From: Pantoea vagans
GTDB taxonomy: Bacteria > Pseudomonadota > Gammaproteobacteria > Enterobacterales > Enterobacteriaceae
NCBI RefSeq assembly: GCF_004792415.1
Contig: NZ_CP038853.1
Coordinates: 3,782,001-3,846,000, forward strand
Direction: 5' to 3'
Length of the DNA stretch: 64,000 nt
Shown: positions 45,298 to 54,744 of the stretch, in pieces
Layout of the letters: the number at the start of each line of letters is the position of its first letter
How positions within the stretch are numbered: the stretch's first letter is position 1
Notes under the pieces: generated by a model
Database searches by the model: none
What the model saw: the letters and a program-made list of their open reading frames with translations, nothing else
What the model was told of the DNA's origin: nothing
Made by a program: the position numbers and the translations under genes

Positions 45298-45990
45298 TTA
45301 CGCTGCTTTATCCTCTAAACCGCGGTAGATCAAACCACCAATCACGGCACCGATAATCGGCATCAACCAGAACATCCACAGCTGAGCGATCGCCCAGTCA
45401 CCCTGGAAGAGGGCTGCTGCGGTGCTGCGTGCCGGGTTAACAGAAGTGTTAGTCACCGGAATGCTGATCAGATGGATCAGGGTTAACGCGAGACCAATCG
45501 CGATCGGCGCAAAGCCTTTTGGCGCGCGTTCGCTGGTCGCGCCCATGATCACAATCAGGAAGATAGCCGTCATCACGACCTCAGTGATCATGCCTGCCTG
45601 CAAACTGAAGCCGCCCGGCGAGTGTTCGCCGTAGCCGTTCGCCGCAAAGCCGCTGGCCGCTGCGCTGAAGTCGCCTTTACCGCTGGCGATCAGATAAAGC
45701 ACCGCGCCAGCAGCAATGCCGCCCACCAGTTGCGCGATGATGTAAGGAATGGCCTGCGAGGCGGAGAAACGTCCGCCTGCCACTAATCCCAGAGTGACCG
45801 CCGGATTAAAATGACCGCCCGAGATATGACCGACCGCATACGCCATGACCAGTACGCTCAGACCAAAAGCCAGCGCGACGCCCATGAAGCCAATGCCGAG
45901 TTCCGGGAACGCCGCTGACAGTACGGCACTACCACAACCGCCTGCGACCAGTACAAAAGTCCCCAGCGCCTCTGCGACTAACCTTTTCAT
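45298..45990 (-). CDS. aqpZ: Aquaporin Z
   Basis: A 230-residue MIP-family channel with six spans and both NPA boxes: [13 protein letters not shown] (about residue 60) and [16 protein letters not shown] (about residue 185). The aromatic/arginine filter is of the water-channel type. It conducts water across the inner membrane in osmotic responses. ATG 45990 is preceded by AGGAAATATC. In E. coli aqpZ is elsewhere, so its place beside lysC is lineage-specific. Confidence 0.95.
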   Translation of the reverse strand: MKRLVAEALGTFVLVAGGCGSAVLSAAFPELGIGFMGVALAFGLSVLVMAYAVGHISGGHFNPAVTLGLVAGGRFSASQAIPYIIAQLVGGIAAGAVLYLIASGKGDFSAAASGFAANGYGEHSPGGFSLQAGMITEVVMTAIFLIVIMGATSERAPKGFAPIAIGLALTLIHLISIPVTNTSVNPARSTAAALFQGDWAIAQLWMFWLMPIIGAVIGGLIYRGLEDKAA

Positions 45991-46188
45991 GATATTTCCT
46001 AAATTTGGGTGAATTGATTCAGCGGCGGGATTATAAATCTGAGGAAAGGGAGCGCAACGCCGGTACACGAAATGCGCAAAGAAAGGGGTTGCCATTTGGC
46101 AATAGTGGGCAATAAGACGTTGGATTAATTGAATTATCTGGAAGAAGGAAACCAGCGGAGGATCAGACGAAGTGAAGTTTTTTTGCCG

Positions 46189-46220
46189 CTGTTCAGGCCG
46201 CGCAGACGCGGCCTGAACAG
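46189..46220. repeat. Perfect 14-bp hairpin after lysC
   Basis: CTGTTCAGGCCGCG-CAGA-CGCGGCCTGAACAG is a perfect stem with a four-base loop, beginning ten bases past the lysC stop. It is followed on the minus strand by CGGCAAAAAAAC, so the T-run of an intrinsic terminator is missing in the lysC direction. Confidence 0.7.
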
Positions 46221-46229
46221 CAGATAAAT

Positions 46230-47582
46230 TTACTCGAACAGATTGCGGTGCAGCGTACGGACTACGCTTTCCGCATCGTTGCCCGGCACCAGGAAGCAGA
46301 GATTGTAGCTGCTGGCCCCATAGCAAATCATCCGCAGATTGAACGGGTCGAGCACACCAAACACCTCTTTGCCGACACCGCAGGCTTTTGACAGCTCATT
46401 GCCGATAATCGCCACCAGCGCCAGATCTTCCTCCACCTCTACCCGGCACAGCGACGAGAGTTCAGTCAGCAGCGCCTGGGTCAGCAGACTGGCGCTGGTC
46501 GAGGTTGAGCCGGTGGTGTCCAGCGTCAGCGCCACGCTCACTTCGGAGGTGGTGATCAGGTCAACGGAGACGTTATGACGCGCCAGAATGTTAAACAGTT
46601 CGGCGAGGAAACCAAACGTATGCAGCATGTTAAGGCTGTGCAGCGTTAACAGCGTCTGCTTACGACGTAACGCCAGCGCCCGGAACAGCGGCGGATTGCG
46701 GGTTTCGTTGCAGACGCGGGTGCCGCCCGCGGCCGGATCCTTGCTGGAACCGACGAAGACCGGAATACCCCGGCGCACGGCGGGCAGCAGTGTTGCCGGA
46801 TGCAATACTTTGGCACCAAACGTCGCCATCTCAGCGGCTTCTTCGAAGGTGATTTCATCAATACGCTTCGCCGTCGGCACCACGCGTGGATCGGTGGTAT
46901 AGATACCCGGCACATCCGTCCAGATATCGACTCGCGCCGCATTCAGCGCTTCGCCCAGCAGCGCGGCGGTGTAATCACTGCCGCCACGCCCTAAAGTGGT
47001 GGTACGCCCTTCGCTTTCACTGCCGATGAAGCCCTGGGTAATCACCAGCGCCTGCTCAATGCGCGGCTGCAACTGCGCCGTCGCCTGCTCCGCCAGCACC
47101 TGAACATCCGGGACTGCCCGGCCAAAATGATCGTCGGTGCGCATCACTTTGCGAACATCAAACCACTCTGCATTCACCTGACGTTCACGCAGAATTTCAA
47201 CAAACAGCAGTGAAGACATCAGCTCGCCGTGGCTGACCAGTTCATCGGTCAGGGCATTTGAGGTGGCGAGTGACGCAGCTTCTGAGAGCATGCTGATATT
47301 GTCGATCATCCGATCGATTTCATCGCGGATCACGTCCGGACGCTGCAGGCGATCGACGATGGCGTACTGGATACGGCGGATATCATCAAGCAGAGCAGCG
47401 CGCTGGGGTGCCTGCTGGCCTTCAGCCAGCGCAACCAGAAGATTGGTAATGCCTGCCGAGGCAGAGAGCACCACCAGACGCGTGCTGGCGTCCTGCAACA
47501 CCACATCGGCGCTGCGGTTCATCGCTTCAAAATCGGCTACGCTGGTGCCGCCAAATTTTGCCACTATCAGAGTTTGAGACAT
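46230..47582 (-). CDS. lysC: Lysine-sensitive aspartokinase III
   Basis: A 450-residue protein, about the E. coli length. The kinase domain starts [20 protein letters not shown] and contains [20 protein letters not shown]. The C-terminal regulatory part carries two ACT domains ([20 protein letters not shown] and [20 protein letters not shown]). It phosphorylates aspartate for lysine, threonine and methionine synthesis and is feedback-inhibited by lysine. A lysine riboswitch occupies the 5' leader. In this window pgi is divergent and aqpZ lies downstream. Confidence 0.97.
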   Translation of the reverse strand: MSQTLIVAKFGGTSVADFEAMNRSADVVLQDASTRLVVLSASAGITNLLVALAEGQQAPQRAALLDDIRRIQYAIVDRLQRPDVIRDEIDRMIDNISMLSEAASLATSNALTDELVSHGELMSSLLFVEILRERQVNAEWFDVRKVMRTDDHFGRAVPDVQVLAEQATAQLQPRIEQALVITQGFIGSESEGRTTTLGRGGSDYTAALLGEALNAARVDIWTDVPGIYTTDPRVVPTAKRIDEITFEEAAEMATFGAKVLHPATLLPAVRRGIPVFVGSSKDPAAGGTRVCNETRNPPLFRALALRRKQTLLTLHSLNMLHTFGFLAELFNILARHNVSVDLITTSEVSVALTLDTTGSTSTSASLLTQALLTELSSLCRVEVEEDLALVAIIGNELSKACGVGKEVFGVLDPFNLRMICYGASSYNLCFLVPGNDAESVVRTLHRNLFE

Positions 47583-47689
47583 GTAGGACCTCGTGTCAGG
47601 TTATCTTGTTCTCGCCGATGAAAGGGTCGAGAAACATGCTTTCAGCCAGGCACAAGGAAAGAGCAGAAACGGGCGGACAAGATCGGATA

Positions 47690-47910
47690 GACGAGTCACC
47701 CAGAAGCGCCCCACCTTGCAAAACGTCGACTGCAGACGTTTCTGGTGACAACCCAGAGGATTCAGCCCCTGTAGCCGACAGGCAACACACCGCGTGCTGA
47801 CCCACCTCGGCGTCGCTCCCCATGATGTGTTTTCACCGGATACGGTTCCTCCAACACACTGCCTGGGCGACGCGCCTCTTCTGGCTTGCACACAGGTGCG
47901 CAAGTAGGCG
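47690..47910 (-). promoter_or_regulatory. Lysine riboswitch (L-box) of lysC
   Basis: Read on the minus strand the region starts with the P1/P2 part GCAAGCCAGAAGAGGCGCG, continues with CGGTGAAAACACA and GCGACGCCGAGGTG, then GGCTACAGGGGCTGAATCC and GGTTGTCACCAGAAACGTC, and closes with GCGCTTCTGGGTGA. These match the lysC leader of E. coli block by block as I recall it. Lysine binding is expected to reduce lysC translation and expose RNase E sites. About 110 bases lie between the aptamer and the lysC ATG. Confidence 0.95.
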
Positions 47911-47914
47911 CATA

Positions 47915-47943
47915 GATCTAGCCTTTTCTGGACCTGCTGTCAA
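47915..47943 (-). promoter_or_regulatory. lysC promoter
   Basis: A perfect -35 TTGACA (47938-47943) is followed after 17 bases by a weak -10, TAGATC (47915-47920). Transcription would start near 47908, exactly at the 5' end of the riboswitch. Confidence 0.7.
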
Positions 47944-48279
47944 TGTCAGCGATGGCCGGAGAGCCGCATCAGAAAACAAATGACCCTGCGCCGCAGCGGC
48001 TACAGTGCTTAATGGGTTCAGCCCCTGCAACAATCCCTGACACGGCACAACGTTTTGCGCAGACTTTCGCGTCACACTTTAGCGCGTGATACTGCTGCCA
48101 TCCGCAGGCTGTTCGCGCCAGTGAATGCTGACGTCAGATCGCAGCGTTCACCTCGCCTGCGCGGCGTGCGCTGACAAAATTTTTCCTTTCAGTTACAAGT
48201 GTGGTCATACTGAAACGCTAAACGGGCATGATGTGCCTCCGATGGAATGACGGTTCTTAATATCAACAAGAGTGTTGCC

Positions 48280-49926
48280 ATGAAAAATATCAATCCGACA
48301 CAAACCGCAGCCTGGAAAGCGCTGCAACAGCATTTTGAGCAGATGAAATCGGTAGAAATTGCCGATCTGTTCGCTCAGGATGCCGATCGTTTTGCCAAAT
48401 TCTCTGCCACCTTTGATGATCAGATGCTGGTGGATTTCTCCAAAAACCGCATCACCCAGGAAACCCTCGATAAGTTACAGGCGCTGGCCAAAGAGACCGA
48501 TCTCAGCGGTGCCATTAAGTCTATGTTCTCGGGTGAGAAGATTAACCGCACCGAAGATCGTGCGGTGCTGCACGTCGCACTGCGTAACCGGAGTAACACG
48601 CCGATTCTGGTGGATGGCAAAGATGTGATGCCAGAGGTCAATGCCGTGCTGGACAAGATGAAAGGCTTCTCAGAGCGCATCATCAGCGGCGAATGGAAAG
48701 GCTATACCGGTAAAGCGATCACCGACGTAGTGAACATCGGTATCGGCGGCTCCGACCTTGGCCCGTTTATGGTGACGGAAGCGCTGCGCCCGTACAAAAA
48801 CCATCTGAATATGCATTTTGTCTCCAACGTTGACGGCACCCACATCGCCGAAACGCTGAAAGATCTCAGCCCGGAAACCACCCTGTTCCTGGTTGCATCG
48901 AAGACCTTCACGACTCAGGAAACCATGACCAACGCCCACAGCGCGCGTGACTGGTTCCTGAAAACCGCAGGCGCTCAGCAGCATGTAGCGAAACACTTTG
49001 CTGCACTGTCGACCAATGCCAAAGCGGTGGGTGAATTCGGTATCGACACCAATAACATGTTTGAATTCTGGGACTGGGTTGGCGGCCGCTATTCACTGTG
49101 GTCAGCGATCGGCCTGTCGATCATTCTCTCGATTGGTTTCGATAACTTCGAGCAGCTGCTGAGTGGCGCACATGCCATGGACCAGCACTTCGCCTCCACC
49201 CCGGCTGAGCAGAACCTGCCGGTGCTGCTGGCGCTGATTGGCATCTGGTACAACAATTTCTTTGGTGCCGAAACCGAAGCGATTCTGCCTTACGACCAGT
49301 ACATGCACCGCTTTGCCGCCTATTTCCAGCAGGGAAATATGGAGTCAAACGGCAAGTATGTGGATCGCGACGGTCACCCGGTGGACTACCAGACGGGCCC
49401 TATTATCTGGGGCGAACCCGGCACTAACGGTCAGCATGCGTTTTATCAGCTGATCCATCAGGGTACCAAACTGGTTCCGTGTGACTTTATTGCGCCGGCT
49501 ATTACTCATAACGCGCTGGCGGACCACCATCCGAAGCTGCTCTCTAACTTCTTTGCCCAGACCGAAGCGCTGGCGTTTGGTAAGTCACGCGACGTCGTGG
49601 AGAAAGAGTTTACCGATGCCGGCAAATCTGCAGAATCTGTGGCCCACATTGTGCCGTTCAAGGTGTTTGAAGGTAATCGCCCGACTAACTCCATCCTGCT
49701 GCGTGAGATTACGCCGTACAGCCTGGGCGCGCTGATTGCGCTGTATGAGCACAAAATCTTCACGCAGGGTGCCATCCTGAATATCTTCACCTTTGATCAG
49801 TGGGGTGTGGAATTAGGTAAGCAGCTGGCGAACCGTATTCTGCCGGAACTGGAAAATGAGGACGAAATTACCTCTCATGACAGTTCCACTAATGCCTTAA
49901 TTAACCGCTATAAATCCTGGCGTTAA
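48280..49926 (+). CDS. pgi: Glucose-6-phosphate isomerase
   Basis: A 548-residue enzyme (E. coli 549). Signatures include [51 protein letters not shown] and the C-terminal [20 protein letters not shown]. It interconverts glucose-6-phosphate and fructose-6-phosphate in glycolysis. ATG 48280 gives the family N-terminus ([11 protein letters not shown]); an upstream in-frame ATG at 48247 would add 11 residues. The C-terminus ends NRYKSWR. Confidence 0.98.
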   Translation: MKNINPTQTAAWKALQQHFEQMKSVEIADLFAQDADRFAKFSATFDDQMLVDFSKNRITQETLDKLQALAKETDLSGAIKSMFSGEKINRTEDRAVLHVALRNRSNTPILVDGKDVMPEVNAVLDKMKGFSERIISGEWKGYTGKAITDVVNIGIGGSDLGPFMVTEALRPYKNHLNMHFVSNVDGTHIAETLKDLSPETTLFLVASKTFTTQETMTNAHSARDWFLKTAGAQQHVAKHFAALSTNAKAVGEFGIDTNNMFEFWDWVGGRYSLWSAIGLSIILSIGFDNFEQLLSGAHAMDQHFASTPAEQNLPVLLALIGIWYNNFFGAETEAILPYDQYMHRFAAYFQQGNMESNGKYVDRDGHPVDYQTGPIIWGEPGTNGQHAFYQLIHQGTKLVPCDFIAPAITHNALADHHPKLLSNFFAQTEALAFGKSRDVVEKEFTDAGKSAESVAHIVPFKVFEGNRPTNSILLREITPYSLGALIALYEHKIFTQGAILNIFTFDQWGVELGKQLANRILPELENEDEITSHDSSTNALINRYKSWR

Positions 49927-49943
49927 TCGGCGTTAATTTCATC

Positions 49944-49970
49944 GGGCGGCAACGTTGCCGCCCTTTTTTT
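49944..49970 (+). terminator. pgi terminator
   Basis: GGGCGGCAACGTTGCCGCCC, an eight-base-pair stem, is followed by TTTTTTT. Confidence 0.95.
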
Positions 49971-50175
49971 GTCTCTTTTTCCATCCGGATGACCTGATTA
50001 TCGATTCTGTCATTCACGCCAGCGCGGGAAAAGTCTTAAAATACCCTAAGATAATTCTGAACATCTGGCGACAAAACAGAGTGGAATCCAGTATAAAATG
50101 GATCTGAAAACAGGCGGTACGCAGGGTTAGCTGTTGATTTATCGTCATATTTAATTTAAGCCCTTCTGAGTAAAT

Positions 50176-50189
50176 TCTGATTATTCTTA
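50176..50189. promoter_or_regulatory. Candidate RcsAB box upstream of yjbEFGH
   Basis: TCTGATTATTCTTA (reverse TAAGAATAATCAGA) matches the RcsAB consensus TaAGaatatTCctA at 11 of 14 positions by my count. In E. coli yjbEFGH is under Rcs control. It lies about 300 bases upstream of yjbE. Confidence 0.45.
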
Positions 50190-50492
50190 TTCCGTACCAG
50201 ATATAACTAAAAAAGAACATTCCGCTTTGCAATTACCTCACCCGTAGCGAAATATAGGGTATCAACCGGAAAAACTCCGATTTAAAAAGTAGTTATCCCC
50301 AATCCAGCTGATTAAATCACGCAATCACCCCGCTATTTGCCCTGGTTTTTATGGCACTGAACTCTGATATTTTGTTGCCCTATAATGAACGCGCCCGCAA
50401 TGGGACTGTCCGTCGCTCTGGTTGCAGCCTGTCTGTATTGCCCTTGTCGCCGGTCAGAGATCCTTCATTCACTCAATGCAGGAAACGTTGTT

Positions 50493-50750
50493 ATGAAAAA
50501 AACTATGGTTGCCGGTGCAGCCCTGATCCTCGTTGCCGCTTCTTCCAGCGCATTTGCTGCGCCGCAGGAAGCAGGTGAAGCAGGTACTGCAGCTGGCGCG
50601 CAGGCGGGAGCAATCTCTGCTGGCACGTCCACGGCTGTGGGTATCGGCGCACTTGGCGCGCTGGTCGGGCTCGGCATTGCTGCTTCTGGCGGTGGTGACG
50701 GCGCAAATACCGGTACAACAACCACGACCACGACGAGCACCACTCGTTGA
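50493..50750 (+). CDS. yjbE: Exopolysaccharide-operon small exported protein YjbE
   Basis: An 85-residue protein with a signal peptide (MKKTMVAGAALILVAASSSA, cut after AFA). An Ala/Gly-rich middle (GTAAGAQAGAISAGTSTAVG) follows, and the C-terminus is a threonine run (TTTTTTTSTTR). It matches the E. coli YjbE pattern. It is the first gene of yjbEFGH, which promotes production of an uncharacterised extracellular polysaccharide in E. coli. The molecular role is unknown. A rho-independent terminator separates it from yjbF. Confidence 0.88.
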   Translation: MKKTMVAGAALILVAASSSAFAAPQEAGEAGTAAGAQAGAISAGTSTAVGIGALGALVGLGIAASGGGDGANTGTTTTTTTSTTR

Positions 50751-50888
50751 TGGATGCCCGACTCCCGTCTGATTGCTGATGTGCAGCAAACGGGCCGAGG
50801 CTGAATCACTGACTTCGTTAAGTGATGACGCTGAGCCTTGTAACCTGTATCTCTGCAGCCAGCCGTGACGGGCAGAGCACCTTTAAAC

Positions 50889-50917
50889 ATAACCACACGC
50901 CTGTGTGGTTATTTTTT
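50889..50917 (+). terminator. Intra-operon terminator between yjbE and yjbF
   Basis: ATAACCACAC-GCCT-GTGTGGTTAT is a perfect ten-base-pair stem followed by TTTTTT. It would end most transcripts after yjbE and lower yjbFGH expression. Confidence 0.93.
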
Positions 50918-50946
50918 ACTTTGGCATGACTTATCAGGGACACACA

Positions 50947-51594
50947 GTGCGCCGACTTCCTCTGCTGCTCGCTTGCCTGCTGCTGCAGGCCTGTACACAA
51001 ACGCAAAAAGGTCTTGAACAGACCCTGCTGCTCGCGGTTAACGGTCCGGATGACGTGAACGTCACCGATCAACAGGTCAACAATCTTCCCTATGCCAGTC
51101 TCTATGCTCGTCTGAATAACGGTCCGCGCATTTTTGTGGTGCTGGGCTACAACGAGAAGGGGCAGCAGAAATGGGTGACGCAGGATCAGGCGATGCTGGT
51201 GACCCAGCACGGCCGCCTGGTTAAAACCCTGGGCTTACCGGATAACCTGCTGAGCGTCAGCAATCTGCAACAGGATCCGCTTGCTGACAGCCTGCATATC
51301 AGCAATGGCGCAGGCTGGACCCGCATCGTGCAGTGGACCGAGCAGGGCAAGGTTCGCGGCGCGACCGTGCGCTCTACCTTCCAGCGCGGCACCGACGAAG
51401 TGCTGACCGTGGCGGGCAACCGTATCCCGTGCCGTGTCTGGCATGAGCAGGTAAGCATCGACAGCAGTAACCGCGAGTGGGAAAACACCTTCTGGATCGA
51501 CAACAGCAGCGGTGATGTGGTGCAGGCCCATCAGATGCTGGCGGCCGATGCCTTCCCTGTCGATATCACTATTCTGAAGCCGGCGAAATCATGA
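50947..51594 (+). CDS. yjbF: YjbF lipoprotein (GfcB-like)
   Basis: A 215-residue lipoprotein (E. coli 212). The signal peptide RRLPLLLACLLLQACTQTQK carries the lipobox LLQAC, so the mature protein starts with a lipidated cysteine. The body belongs to the YjbF/GfcB family (NGPRIFVVLGYNEKGQQKWV, NREWENTFWIDNSSGDVVQA). GTG 50947 follows AGGGA by six bases and directly begins the signal sequence; an ATG at 50926 would add seven residues. It is linked to exopolysaccharide export together with YjbG and YjbH. The gene overlaps yjbG (ATGA). Confidence 0.92.
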   Translation: MRRLPLLLACLLLQACTQTQKGLEQTLLLAVNGPDDVNVTDQQVNNLPYASLYARLNNGPRIFVVLGYNEKGQQKWVTQDQAMLVTQHGRLVKTLGLPDNLLSVSNLQQDPLADSLHISNGAGWTRIVQWTEQGKVRGATVRSTFQRGTDEVLTVAGNRIPCRVWHEQVSIDSSNREWENTFWIDNSSGDVVQAHQMLAADAFPVDITILKPAKS

Positions 51595-52334
51595 AAAACA
51601 TCACTATTTTGCTGGCCGGGCTGAGCCTGCTCAGCGCCGCAGAAGCGCAGGCGACTGCGCAGGTTATCGTTCATGCACCGCACAACGGCGGTCAGGCTGA
51701 GCTGAGCCAGATCGCGGATCTCTCACAGCTGGTGACACTGCCTCCGCTGCAGGCCAACACGGACTGGCGCCGTACCGTTATTGCCGAGCGCGGTGCCAGC
51801 GCCGTCGCACAGCAGCAATATCAACAGACGCTGGGCGCGTTACGTGCCTGGCGTGCTGACAGCAGCGGTGATCGGGCGGCGGCCATTGATGAGGTCATCC
51901 GCCAGCTGAGCGCCATCAACGTGACAGGTCGCCAGTTCACCCCGCTTGACCCGGACTGGATCCGTCTCCATCCGGCGGATAACCGTCGGCTGGAAGGCAG
52001 CTATGACCTCTGGCTGCAGACGCCATCCGATTCAGTGCTGCTGCTCGGCGCATTAAGCGGCGCAGGCAAAGTGAGCTGGCAGCCGGGTAAATCAGTACGC
52101 GACTATCTGGAGGGTCACCCGTCACTCTCCGGCGCAGAACGCAATTTTGTCACGGTGATTGCGCCTTCCGGCGCCACACAGCAGGTGCCGGTTGCTTACT
52201 GGAATCATCGCCACGCGGAAGTGGAGCCAGGCAGCGTTATCTGGCTCGGCTTTTCCTCATGGAGCCTGCCAGGCAGCTATGAAGATCTGAACGATCGCAT
52301 TCTTTCCGTACTGACTCACCGGATACCAGACTGA
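51591..52334 (+). CDS. yjbG: YjbG, GfcC-like periplasmic protein
   Basis: A 247-residue exported protein. A signal peptide ([20 protein letters not shown]) is followed by a GfcC-type capsule/polysaccharide-associated fold with [20 protein letters not shown], then [20 protein letters not shown] and [18 protein letters not shown]. GfcC-like proteins resemble surface-export (Wza-type) ligand domains. It is coupled to yjbF by a four-base overlap and its stop overlaps the yjbH start. Confidence 0.92.
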   Translation: MKNITILLAGLSLLSAAEAQATAQVIVHAPHNGGQAELSQIADLSQLVTLPPLQANTDWRRTVIAERGASAVAQQQYQQTLGALRAWRADSSGDRAAAIDEVIRQLSAINVTGRQFTPLDPDWIRLHPADNRRLEGSYDLWLQTPSDSVLLLGALSGAGKVSWQPGKSVRDYLEGHPSLSGAERNFVTVIAPSGATQQVPVAYWNHRHAEVEPGSVIWLGFSSWSLPGSYEDLNDRILSVLTHRIPD

Positions 52335-54424
52335 TGAAAAAACGTTATCTCTTCAGCCTGTTGGCTGTTTCCGTGGCGGCAGCCTGTCAGGCGCAGGCCG
52401 ACACCTTCCCCGCGCCGGTGGGCCCGTCACAATCTGATTTCGGTGGTGTGGGCCTGATGCAGGTGCCGACGGCGCGCATGTCCAGAGAAGGCGAGTTCAG
52501 CCTTAACGCGCGCGACAACGATCAGTACCGCTATTACTCTGCATCACTGCAGCTCTTTCCCTGGCTGGAAACTACCGTGCGTTATACCGACGTGCGCACC
52601 CGGCAGTACAGTGCGGTCTCCGAGTTCAGCGGCACGCAGAGCTATAAAGATAAAGCCTTCGACCTGAAACTGCGTCTGTGGCAGGAAGGCTTCTGGCTGC
52701 CGGAAGTGGCGGTGGGAACGCGCGATCTTGGCGGTACCGGCCTGTTTGACAGTGAATATGTGGTGGGAACCAAAGCCTGGGGACCGTTCGACTTCACCCT
52801 GGGCCTCGGCTGGGGCTATCTCGGCAACAGCGGCACCGTGAAGAACCCGTTCTGCTCCTATAGCGACAGCTATTGCCAGCGTCCACGGGTGGGCGAAGCG
52901 GGTTCCATCAATGGCTCGCAGATGTTCCACGGTCCGACAGCATTTTTCGGCGGCGTGGAATATCAGACGCCCTGGCAGCCGCTGCGTCTCAAGATGGAGT
53001 ATGAGGGCAACGACTACCAGAATGACTTTGCTGGCCGCCTTGATCAGCGCAGCAAGCTCAACGTCGGCGCGATTTATCGTGTGACCGACTGGGCTGATAT
53101 CAACGCCAGCTACGAGCGCGGCAACACCTTTATGTTTGGTGTCACCATCCGTACCAACTTCAACGATCTGCGTCAGGCGCACATCGACAGCGAGAAGCCG
53201 GCCTACAATCCGCAGCCGCAGCCTCAGTTGCTGGAACCGACGGTAGTCGGGACTCAGCTGACCGATCTGAAATACAACGCCGGTCTTGATGGTCCGCGGA
53301 TTCAGACTCAGGGCCACACGTTGTATGTGTCAGGCGAGCAGACGAAGTATCGTGATACCCGTGAAGGGGTAGATCGCACTAACCGCATCATCATGAACCA
53401 CCTGCCGGACGGCATCGACACCATCAATGTGACCGAGTCGCGCTTTAACATGCCGCAGGTGACCACTGAAACGAAAGTTGCCAGTCTGCGTAACGATCTG
53501 GAAGGCTACCCGCTGGGCCACGAACAGCCGCTGCAACAGACCCGCAAAGAACCGGTCGATCCGGGCAACACCGAGCAGGGGATGTTTATCCGCCAGGATC
53601 GCCTGAACTACAGCCTGTCACCGGTGCTGAACCAGTCGGTGGGCGGCCCGGAAAGCTTCTACATGTATCAGGTTGGCGTGATGGCCAGCGCGGATTACTG
53701 GCTGACGGATCACCTGCTGGTGGGCGGCAGTCTGTTTGGTAACCTCGCCAACAACTACGATAAGTTCAACTACAACGGCGCACCGGCGGACTCATCGCTG
53801 CCGCGCGTGCGTACCCATATCCGCGACTACGTTGAGAACAACGTTTACGTTAACGATCTGCAGGCGAACTATATGGGCCACCTCGGTAACGGCTTCTATG
53901 GTCAGGTCTACGGCGGCTATCTGGAGACGATGTACGGTGGCGTGGGCGGCGAGTTGCTTTATCGTCCGGTCGATGCGAACTGGGCGGTGGGCGTCGATGC
54001 CAACTACGTCCGTCAGCGTGACTGGGACAATATGATGCAGTTTAACCGCTACAAAGCGTCAACCGGCAACCTTACGGGTTACTGGCGTCCGTGGTTCATG
54101 CAGGATGTGCTGGTGAAAACCAGCGTCGGTCAGTATCTGGCAAAAGATAAAGGCGTGACGGTCGATGTGTCGAAGCGCTTCGACAGCGGCGTGATGGTCG
54201 GTGTTTATGCCACCAAAACCAACGTGTCGTCTGAAGAGTATGGCGAAGGCGACTTCACCAAAGGCTTCTATATCTCTATCCCGATGGATCTGTTCACCGT
54301 GACGCCAACACGCGGTCGCGCGCAGGTGAACTGGGTGCCGCTGACGCGTGATGGCGGTCAGATGCTGGGACGTAAGTACCAGCTGTATGATCTGACGTCG
54401 GATCGCGACGCTCGCTTCAACTAA
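52334..54424 (+). CDS. yjbH: YjbH, outer-membrane GfcD-like beta-barrel
   Basis: A 696-residue protein with a signal peptide ([20 protein letters not shown]). The N-terminal barrel domain opens [20 protein letters not shown], and the C-terminal domain, from about residue 430, contains further barrel strands such as [21 protein letters not shown]. coli YjbH and the paralogue GfcD are outer-membrane proteins tied to polysaccharide secretion. The last gene of yjbEFGH; it starts within the yjbG stop (TGATG). Confidence 0.93.
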   Translation: MKKRYLFSLLAVSVAAACQAQADTFPAPVGPSQSDFGGVGLMQVPTARMSREGEFSLNARDNDQYRYYSASLQLFPWLETTVRYTDVRTRQYSAVSEFSGTQSYKDKAFDLKLRLWQEGFWLPEVAVGTRDLGGTGLFDSEYVVGTKAWGPFDFTLGLGWGYLGNSGTVKNPFCSYSDSYCQRPRVGEAGSINGSQMFHGPTAFFGGVEYQTPWQPLRLKMEYEGNDYQNDFAGRLDQRSKLNVGAIYRVTDWADINASYERGNTFMFGVTIRTNFNDLRQAHIDSEKPAYNPQPQPQLLEPTVVGTQLTDLKYNAGLDGPRIQTQGHTLYVSGEQTKYRDTREGVDRTNRIIMNHLPDGIDTINVTESRFNMPQVTTETKVASLRNDLEGYPLGHEQPLQQTRKEPVDPGNTEQGMFIRQDRLNYSLSPVLNQSVGGPESFYMYQVGVMASADYWLTDHLLVGGSLFGNLANNYDKFNYNGAPADSSLPRVRTHIRDYVENNVYVNDLQANYMGHLGNGFYGQVYGGYLETMYGGVGGELLYRPVDANWAVGVDANYVRQRDWDNMMQFNRYKASTGNLTGYWRPWFMQDVLVKTSVGQYLAKDKGVTVDVSKRFDSGVMVGVYATKTNVSSEEYGEGDFTKGFYISIPMDLFTVTPTRGRAQVNWVPLTRDGGQMLGRKYQLYDLTSDRDARFN

Positions 54425-54473
54425 GCAGAGGCGGCCTCCGGGCCGCTTCATGCTGTTTACAGAAGCAGGCTCA

Positions 54474-54574
54474 GGGAGCAAACGCCCTGCGTAAAGACGC
54501 AAAAACGCCATCCGTGGCATGCTCAGCGCGGGCCATCCCTGGCCCGCGATGCTTTACTCCGGGCGTTTGCTCCC
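54474..54574. repeat. Cloverleaf-like palindromic element
   Basis: A perfect 14-base inverted repeat, GGGAGCAAACGCCC (54474-54487) and GGGCGTTTGCTCCC (54561-54574), encloses three smaller hairpins: TGCG-TAAAGA-CGCA (54488-54501), GCCA-TCCG-TGGC (54507-54518) and CGCGGGCCA-TCCC-TGGCCCGCG (54527-54548). It resembles a small mobile palindromic element or a structured RNA. I recognise no named family. Confidence 0.75.
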
Positions 54575-54718
54575 ATCGCTTTGACTCCGGCGCGTTTCAG
54601 GCGACCATCTGAACGCTTCAGACCGCTGAAAAAAGCCGAAACAGGGTGAATCTGACCGTGTTTCCTGCGCTGGCTCGATATCACAGCTGACAGGTCCCGA
54701 GTTGATTCCCCTCCCTTC

Positions 54719-54742
54719 AAGCGGCCCTCTGGCCGCTTTTTT
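54719..54742 (+). terminator. Terminator between yjbH and metH
   Basis: AAGCGGCC-CTCT-GGCCGCTT followed by TTTTA forms an intrinsic terminator for plus-strand transcription. The A-run before the stem on the opposite strand could let it also serve metH. Confidence 0.85.
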
Positions 54743-54744
54743 AT

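Larger units (their letters stand above)
47583..48279. other. Intergenic region lysC-pgi
   Basis: 697 bases. The lysC side holds the lysine riboswitch (about 47690-47910) and its promoter. The pgi side has an inverted repeat TTTCAGT/ACTGAAA (48187-48193 and 48209-48215) around the probable pgi promoter. Between them (48014-48024) the 11-mer TTCAGCCCCTG repeats a segment of the riboswitch (47761-47771) in the same orientation. No gene is evident. Confidence 0.65.
49927..50492. other. Intergenic region pgi-yjbE
   Basis: 566 AT-rich bases. It holds the pgi terminator (49944-49970), a candidate RcsAB box (50176-50189) and a perfect -10 TATAAT at 50381-50386 that would give yjbE a leader of about 100 bases. 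I saw no good -35 partner and no gene. Confidence 0.6.
54425..54744. other. Structured intergenic region yjbH-metH
   Basis: 320 bases with several stem-loops: GCGGCC/GGCCGC just after yjbH (54431-54446), the cloverleaf-like palindromic element (54474-54574) and the terminator at 54719-54742. No gene seen. It lies at the metH end of a segment that appears inverted relative to E. coli K-12. Confidence 0.7.

Noticed and set aside
47940..48160. A second lysine riboswitch on the pgi side of lysC
   Set aside because: Only one short block (TTCAGCCCCTG) matches; the other conserved aptamer blocks are missing.
53330..53536. Antisense frames within yjbH and other long genes as small proteins
   Set aside because: They follow the codon structure of the sense genes and lack ribosome-binding sites or family resemblance.
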